A stretch of 18,635 nt of DNA from assembly GCA_964645155.1 (NCBI GenBank), contig CAZYBG010000066.1, forward strand, positions 1-18,635, read 5' to 3'. Positions 15,131 to 18,635 of the stretch are shown one piece after another (position 1 is the first letter of the stretch; every line of letters begins with the position of its first letter). The DNA is from CAZYBG01 sp964645155. Its GTDB lineage: Bacteria; Pseudomonadota; Alphaproteobacteria; Rhodobacterales; Rhodobacteraceae. The notes below the pieces were generated by a model that had not been told where the DNA came from, did not search any database, and was given only the letters and a program-made list of their open reading frames with translations. The translations under genes were made by a program, and so were the position numbers.

Positions 15131-16396
15131 TCACATCCAAGGTGGGATGGTATCGCGGTTTATCATCTCGTCAAAGGTCGGCCGCCGCCGGATGACGGCG
15201 AATTGATGCCCATCGACCAGCACTTCCGGCACCAGCGGCCGGGCATTGTATTCCGACGCCATGACCGCGCCATAGGCCCCGGCTGAGCGGAACGCCACCA
15301 GATCGCCCTCAGCCAGTTCGGGCAGGGCGCGGCCCCTGGCAAAGGTATCGCCGGATTCGCAGACCGGGCCGACCACGTCGAACGCGCGCACCTCGGCGCC
15401 TGCGGGCGGTTCGACGATCGGCACGATGTCGTGATGGGCACCGTACATGGCCGGGCGGATCAGGTCGTTCATCGCGGCATCGAGGATCAGGAAGTCGCGA
15501 CCCTCGCCCTCCTTGACGTAGATCACCGACGCCACGAGAAGGCCGGCGTTTCCGGTGATCAGCCGCCCGGGCTCGATCTCGATCTCGCAATCCAGGTCGC
15601 CGACGGTGCGCTTGACGAGGGCGCCGTAGTCGGTCGGCAGCGGCGGCGCCTCGTTCGACCGCGCATAGGGGATGCCGAGACCGCCGCCGAGGTCGAGGCG
15701 GCTGATCGCATGGCCATCGGCCCGCAGGACACGGGTGAGCTCGGCAACCTTGCGATAGGCCTCCTCGAAGGGGGCGAGGTCGGTCAGCTGGCTGCCGATA
15801 TGGACGTCGATGCCGACGACCGCGAGGCCCGGCAGGCGCGCGGCCTCGGCGTAGACAGCGCGGGCGCGCGCGATCGGGATGCCGAACTTGTCCTCGGCGC
15901 GGCCGGTCGCGATCTTCTCGTGCGTGCGGGCATCGACATCGGGGTTCACGCGGATCGTGACCGGGGCGACCCTGCCCAGCGCGGCGGCGACTTCGGACAG
16001 CGCACGCAGTTCCGGCTCGCTTTCCACGTTGAACTGGCGGATGCCGCCTTCCAGCGCGGTGCGCATCTCGGGGCGGGTCTTGCCGACGCCGGAGAAGACG
16101 ATCCGATCGCCGGGCACGCCCGCCGCCCTGGCGCGGAGATATTCGCCGACCGAAACCACATCCATGCCGGCGCCAAGCGCGGCGAGGGTCTTCAGGACCG
16201 CGACATTGCCGTTCGACTTGACCGAAAAGCAGACGAGGTGCGGCAGCGGCGCGAGCGCCTCCTCGAACAGCCGGAAGTGGCGGGTCAGCGTGGCGGTCGA
16301 ATAGACGTAGAAGGGCGTGCCGACATCGGCCGCGATCTCGGGGACCGGGACGTCCTCGGCATGGAGGATGCCGTCATGGTAGATGAAGTGGTCCAT
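15131..16396 (-). CDS. lysA: Diaminopimelate decarboxylase, 421 aa
   Basis: PLP enzyme of the cytoplasm that converts meso-diaminopimelate to L-lysine, the last step of lysine synthesis. Family marks: the PLP lysine K60 in FSVKSNGN, the HIGSQ motif, the glycine loop GGGLGIPY that holds the PLP phosphate, EPGR, and CESGD (346-350) with the catalytic Cys346 that acts across the dimer interface. Length 421 is typical. I chose ATG at 16396 (MDHFIYHDG) because homologues begin there; the GTG 51 bases upstream adds Arg-rich sequence of no known counterpart. The aldolase-family gene ends 78 bases upstream and the DUF4175 gene begins 37 bases downstream. Confidence 0.97.
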   Translation of the reverse strand: MDHFIYHDGILHAEDVPVPEIAADVGTPFYVYSTATLTRHFRLFEEALAPLPHLVCFSVKSNGNVAVLKTLAALGAGMDVVSVGEYLRARAAGVPGDRIVFSGVGKTRPEMRTALEGGIRQFNVESEPELRALSEVAAALGRVAPVTIRVNPDVDARTHEKIATGRAEDKFGIPIARARAVYAEAARLPGLAVVGIDVHIGSQLTDLAPFEEAYRKVAELTRVLRADGHAISRLDLGGGLGIPYARSNEAPPLPTDYGALVKRTVGDLDCEIEIEPGRLITGNAGLLVASVIYVKEGEGRDFLILDAAMNDLIRPAMYGAHHDIVPIVEPPAGAEVRAFDVVGPVCESGDTFARGRALPELAEGDLVAFRSAGAYGAVMASEYNARPLVPEVLVDGHQFAVIRRRPTFDEMINRDTIPPWM

Positions 16397-16474
16397 CGCG
16401 CGCTCCCCAGCCCGCCCGTTCCGGCGCACCGCCGAGCGCCATAGCACGCCCCGGCGGCCAGGGCCAAGCGGCGG

Positions 16475-17230
16475 TCAGAGCCGGTAGTCGGGCTCGTCGC
16501 GGTCGAGGATCTCGCGGATGTCGGCGAGGTGCCGCTCGGCCTGGCCCGGATAGGTGTCGGCTTCGTCGGCGACCTTGGCCGCCACGGCATCGGCTAGATG
16601 GCGGAGCGGCCGGCCGGTCTGCAGCGCGCGGATGTAGGTCTCGGCCGCACGCTCGAAGTAGTAGAGCCGGTTGAACGTGTCGGCCACGGTGTCGCCGATC
16701 ACGAGGACACCATGGTTGCCCATCACCATCACCGAATGGCGCGGATCGGAAAGCAGCGCGGCGCAGCGCCGGCCCTCGTCCTCCAGGGCGAAGCCGCCAT
16801 ATTGCCCGTCGACCACCACGCGGCCGAAGAACATCGCGCTGTTCTGGTCGATCGCCGGAAGCCGCGAATCAGCAAGGCTGGCGAGCACGGTCGCGAAGAT
16901 CGAATGCACGTGCATGACACAGCGCGCACGCGGGCAGAGCCGGTGCACCGATCCGTGGAGGCCCCAAGCCGTGAGGTCCGGCGCGTCGGGGCGCGACAGC
17001 GTGTCGGGGTCGTCGGCGTCGAGGAGCAACAGGTCGCTCGCCCGGATCAGCGCGAAATGCCGCTGGTTGGGGTTCATCAGAAAGCGCCGGCCGTTGTCGC
17101 CGACGACAAGCGAGAAGTGGTTCGCCACCGCCTCGTTCATGCCGAGCCGCGCGGTCCAGCGGAAGGCGGCGGCAAGGTCGATCCGCTCGGTCTCGAAGGC
17201 AAGGTTGGGGCGCGGCTGGTCGAGGCTCAT
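16475..17230 (-). CDS. Class II aldolase/adducin family protein, 251 aa
   Basis: The fold is that of zinc-dependent class II aldolases and related decarboxylases, which act on sugar phosphates or similar substrates. The zinc ligands are present: H107 and H109 in MHVHS and H173 in GNHGVLV. The first part, with FRWTARLGMNEAVANHFS, is the usual N-terminal substrate region. The residue equivalent to the catalytic Glu of E. coli fuculose-1-phosphate aldolase (SEWRFH) is Ala88 here (TAWGLH), so a classical aldol cleavage is doubtful. ATG at 17230 starts the natural protein MSLDQPRPN. It sits between the DUF2834 gene (87 bases upstream) and lysA (78 bases downstream), all on one strand. The substrate is unknown. 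Confidence 0.9.
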   Translation of the reverse strand: MSLDQPRPNLAFETERIDLAAAFRWTARLGMNEAVANHFSLVVGDNGRRFLMNPNQRHFALIRASDLLLLDADDPDTLSRPDAPDLTAWGLHGSVHRLCPRARCVMHVHSIFATVLASLADSRLPAIDQNSAMFFGRVVVDGQYGGFALEDEGRRCAALLSDPRHSVMVMGNHGVLVIGDTVADTFNRLYYFERAAETYIRALQTGRPLRHLADAVAAKVADEADTYPGQAERHLADIREILDRDEPDYRL

Positions 17231-17317
17231 GGCGCGCCCTTTCGCGAGGTCGGGGCCATCATGCGCCGGACAGCGGCGGCGACGCAAGCGGCCGGGCTCT
17301 GCCCGACCCGGGCGCGA

Positions 17318-17638
17318 TCACGGCGCCGCAGGCTCGCCGGGCCGGTTCCGCAGGAACAGATAGAGCGGCAGGCCGCAGCTGACCCCTATCCCGAACGTCG
17401 CCGGGATCGCGAGGAGCCCGAGCCACGCCCGGCGTGAGACGCACTCGGCGATCACCCACACGCTCAGCGCGACCGCGGCGATCGTCAGGTCCCATGTCAG
17501 CCCGGTGGTCGAGGCGTTGACATACCACGCGTCGATCAGCCCGGACAGGCCGGTGCCGGTCTCGGACATGTAGGTCAGGAACCAGTACATCGGATGAATC
17601 GCGCCCCAGACGGCGAGGACGAGGTAGACGAGGCGCAT
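17318..17638 (-). CDS. DUF2834 family small membrane protein, 106 aa
   Basis: A small integral membrane protein of unknown function. Three hydrophobic helices are visible (about residues 3-22, 47-68 and 72-96), with a short polar loop (SETGTGLSGLIDAW) after the first. The ending CGLPLYLFLRNRP is characteristic of DUF2834 proteins as I remember them. Nothing suggests a ligand or an enzyme. It is read in the direction of the aldolase-family gene, 87 bases upstream of it, and is separated from the lipoprotein pair by 153 bases carrying several inverted repeats. Confidence 0.8.
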   Translation of the reverse strand: MRLVYLVLAVWGAIHPMYWFLTYMSETGTGLSGLIDAWYVNASTTGLTWDLTIAAVALSVWVIAECVSRRAWLGLLAIPATFGIGVSCGLPLYLFLRNRPGEPAAP

Positions 17639-17690
17639 CGGCGGGCTCCGGGCAAGGTATTACCGGGCGATCTAATCCGCCGCCGGACGC

Positions 17691-17742
17691 GGGCCAGCAT
17701 CTGGCCCAAAGATGCGCGGCGTTGCTGGCGGGATGCTGGCCC
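17691..17742. repeat. Nested inverted repeats between the lipoprotein pair and the DUF2834 gene
   Basis: GGGCCAGCAT (17691-17700) pairs perfectly with ATGCTGGCCC (17733-17742) across a 32-base loop. The left arm can instead form a tight hairpin, GGGCCAG-CAT-CTGGCCC (17691-17707). A third pairing, GCATCT (17697-17702) with AGATGC (17710-17715), overlaps both. The alternatives exclude one another. There is no T-run on either strand, so an intrinsic terminator is not supported; a regulatory RNA structure or a protein-binding site is possible. Confidence 0.5.
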
Positions 17743-17791
17743 CCGACCGCGCCGTGGGACATCCGCTGATCGGCCCAGCTGCGCCGGGGCC

Positions 17792-17932
17792 TCAGCCGCC
17801 GCCGGTCACCCCGATCTCCACACGGCCCGAGACGGCGATGCCCAGTTCCGGCGCTGCCGGCCGCTCGGGCGCACCGTCCACGCCGCAGGCGGCGAGCGCG
17901 AGAAGGCCGGCAAGGCAGAGCGCGCGCGTCAT
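17792..17932 (-). CDS. Small lipoprotein, 46 aa
   Basis: A tiny predicted lipoprotein: hydrophobic signal MTRALCLAGLLALAAC with lipobox LAAC and Cys16, then only about 30 mature residues (GVDGAPERPAAPELGIAVSG and on to the end GVTGGG). The frame is open much further upstream, but that part would run antiparallel to good coding sequence and is Arg-rich noise. The ATG at 17932 overlaps the stop of the preceding small lipoprotein as ATGA. A small lipoprotein between argH and lysA is common in Rhodobacterales as far as I recall; its function is unknown. Confidence 0.8.
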   Translation of the reverse strand: MTRALCLAGLLALAACGVDGAPERPAAPELGIAVSGRVEIGVTGGG

Positions 17933-18084
17933 CGTCCGCTCACCGAAACGCCGATGTTGCCGACGGCGACCCCGGCGCTCGGCTGCACCGCCACGCCGTT
18001 CGGCGTCAGCCGCACATCGGCGTTCATGTAGGGGTCGCTGCAGGAGGCAAGCGACAGTGCCGCGGCCAGTGCAAGGGCTCTCAT
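17929..18084 (-). CDS. Small lipoprotein, 51 aa
   Basis: Protein MRALALAAALSLASC... with lipobox LASC and Cys15, followed by a 36-residue mature part (SDPYMNADVRLTPNGVAV, then a Gly/Val-rich end VGNIGVSVSGR). Both its ATG (overlapping the argH stop) and its TGA (overlapping the next ATG) are ATGA overlaps, which is strong evidence that it is translated although very short. The alternation of small and hydrophobic residues suggests beta strands. It shares a V-SG(R) ending motif with the next lipoprotein, so the two may be related. Function unknown. Confidence 0.8.
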   Translation of the reverse strand: MRALALAAALSLASCSDPYMNADVRLTPNGVAVQPSAGVAVGNIGVSVSGR

Positions 18085-18635
18085 CCCAGGATCTCCTTCC
18101 AGCGGGCGACCTGCGCGCGGACCTGTTCCGGCGCCGTACCGCCATAGCTCTGCCGGCTCGCGACCGAATCGCGGACGCCGAGTATGTCATGGACCGCCGC
18201 GGTGATGCCGGAATGGACCTGCCGCATCTCCACCAGCGTGAGGCCGGCGAGGTCGCAGCCCTTCGCCTCGGCCGCCTTCACCAGCGCGCCGGTGACATGG
18301 TGCGCCTCGCGGAACGGCATGCCGAGTTCCCTGACCAGCCAGTCGGCAAGGTCGGTCGCCGTCGAAAAGCCCGCGGCCGCGGCCCGCTCCAGGGTGTCGC
18401 GGTTCGCGGTGAGGTCGGACACCATGCCGGTCATCGCGGCCAGCCCCAGCATCAGCGTGTCGGCCGCGTCGAAGACCTGCTCCTTGTCCTCCTGCATGTC
18501 CTTGGAATAGGCGAGCGGCAGGCCCTTCATCACGGTGAAGAGCGCGACCGTCGCACCGAGGATCCGGCCGAGCTTGGCGCGCAGAAGCTCGGCCGCGTCG
18601 GGGTTCTTCTTCTGCGGCATGATCGACGAGCCGGT
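18081..18635 (-). CDS. argH: Argininosuccinate lyase, C-terminal 184 residues, cut by right edge
   Basis: Cytoplasmic enzyme of the fumarase/aspartase superfamily that splits argininosuccinate into arginine and fumarate, the last step of arginine synthesis. The first visible residues, TGSSIMPQKKNPD, are the superfamily's signature loop, which carries the catalytic serine. The remaining segment with LPLAYSKDMQEDKEQVFD and FREAHHVTGALVKAAE matches ArgH closely. The frame runs off the right edge; about 280 N-terminal residues are missing. Its TGA overlaps the ATG of the 51-aa lipoprotein (ATGA), so argH heads a coupled unit of at least three genes. Confidence 0.97.
   Translation of the reverse strand, partial: TGSSIMPQKKNPDAAELLRAKLGRILGATVALFTVMKGLPLAYSKDMQEDKEQVFDAADTLMLGLAAMTGMVSDLTANRDTLERAAAAGFSTATDLADWLVRELGMPFREAHHVTGALVKAAEAKGCDLAGLTLVEMRQVHSGITAAVHDILGVRDSVASRQSYGGTAPEQVRAQVARWKEILG

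Noticed and set aside
13114..15195. 693-codon open frame on the plus strand
   Set aside because: It is the complement of the DUF4175 gene, which has membrane helices, a ribosome binding site and family sequence; the plus frame gives Arg/His/Leu-rich sequence without motifs.

Overview
The window looks like a chromosomal segment of a high-GC alphaproteobacterium, most likely Rhodobacterales (Rhodobacter/Paracoccus-like). The reasons are the very high GC, the order argH - small lipoproteins - lysA - DUF4175 (TIGR02302-type) protein, a KpsE-like protein with a long Ala-rich N-terminus, and an SseB-family protein next to a UDG-like protein. This is inference from gene content; no search was run. 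No transposase, integrase, phage gene or CRISPR array was found, and no gap between genes exceeds 300 bases (the largest, 284 bases, follows the tRNA).

Left part (1-5873): the N-terminal three quarters of EF-Tu (tuf, minus strand, cut by the window edge), an unidentified 203-aa lipoprotein behind it, and a divergently read soluble cytochrome P450. Next come a two-gene minus-strand unit (Fe-S uracil-DNA-glycosylase-like protein, then an SseB-family protein) and a divergent Na+/H+ antiporter, NhaA.

Centre (5874-9285): a compact plus-strand capsule unit. It holds a KpsT-like ABC ATPase, an overlapping KpsE-like inner-membrane chain-export protein, and a metal-dependent-type KdsA that makes Kdo-8-phosphate. 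The Kdo gene beside the export genes suggests a group-2-like, Kdo-linked capsule. The permease (KpsM), outer-membrane and glycosyltransferase genes are not in the window. A tRNA-Gln(TTG) with a clear promoter follows, and its 3' end runs into a short tandem duplication.

Right-centre (9570-12488): a Tat-exported vanadium-dependent haloperoxidase/phosphatase-family enzyme with all vanadate ligands in place. It lies three bases upstream of a secreted Ca-binding VCBS/ASPIC-UnbV (CRTAC1-like) protein. This exported pair is the most interesting unit in the window.

Right part (12514-18635, all minus strand, read right to left): the end of argH; two tiny lipoproteins joined to it by ATGA overlaps (one only 51 aa); a structured gap; a DUF2834 membrane protein; a class II aldolase/adducin-family protein lacking the usual catalytic Glu; lysA; and a large DUF4175 membrane protein with a Gln/Gly-rich tail. 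argH and lysA tie the region to arginine and lysine/peptidoglycan precursor synthesis; the other genes may simply share transcription.
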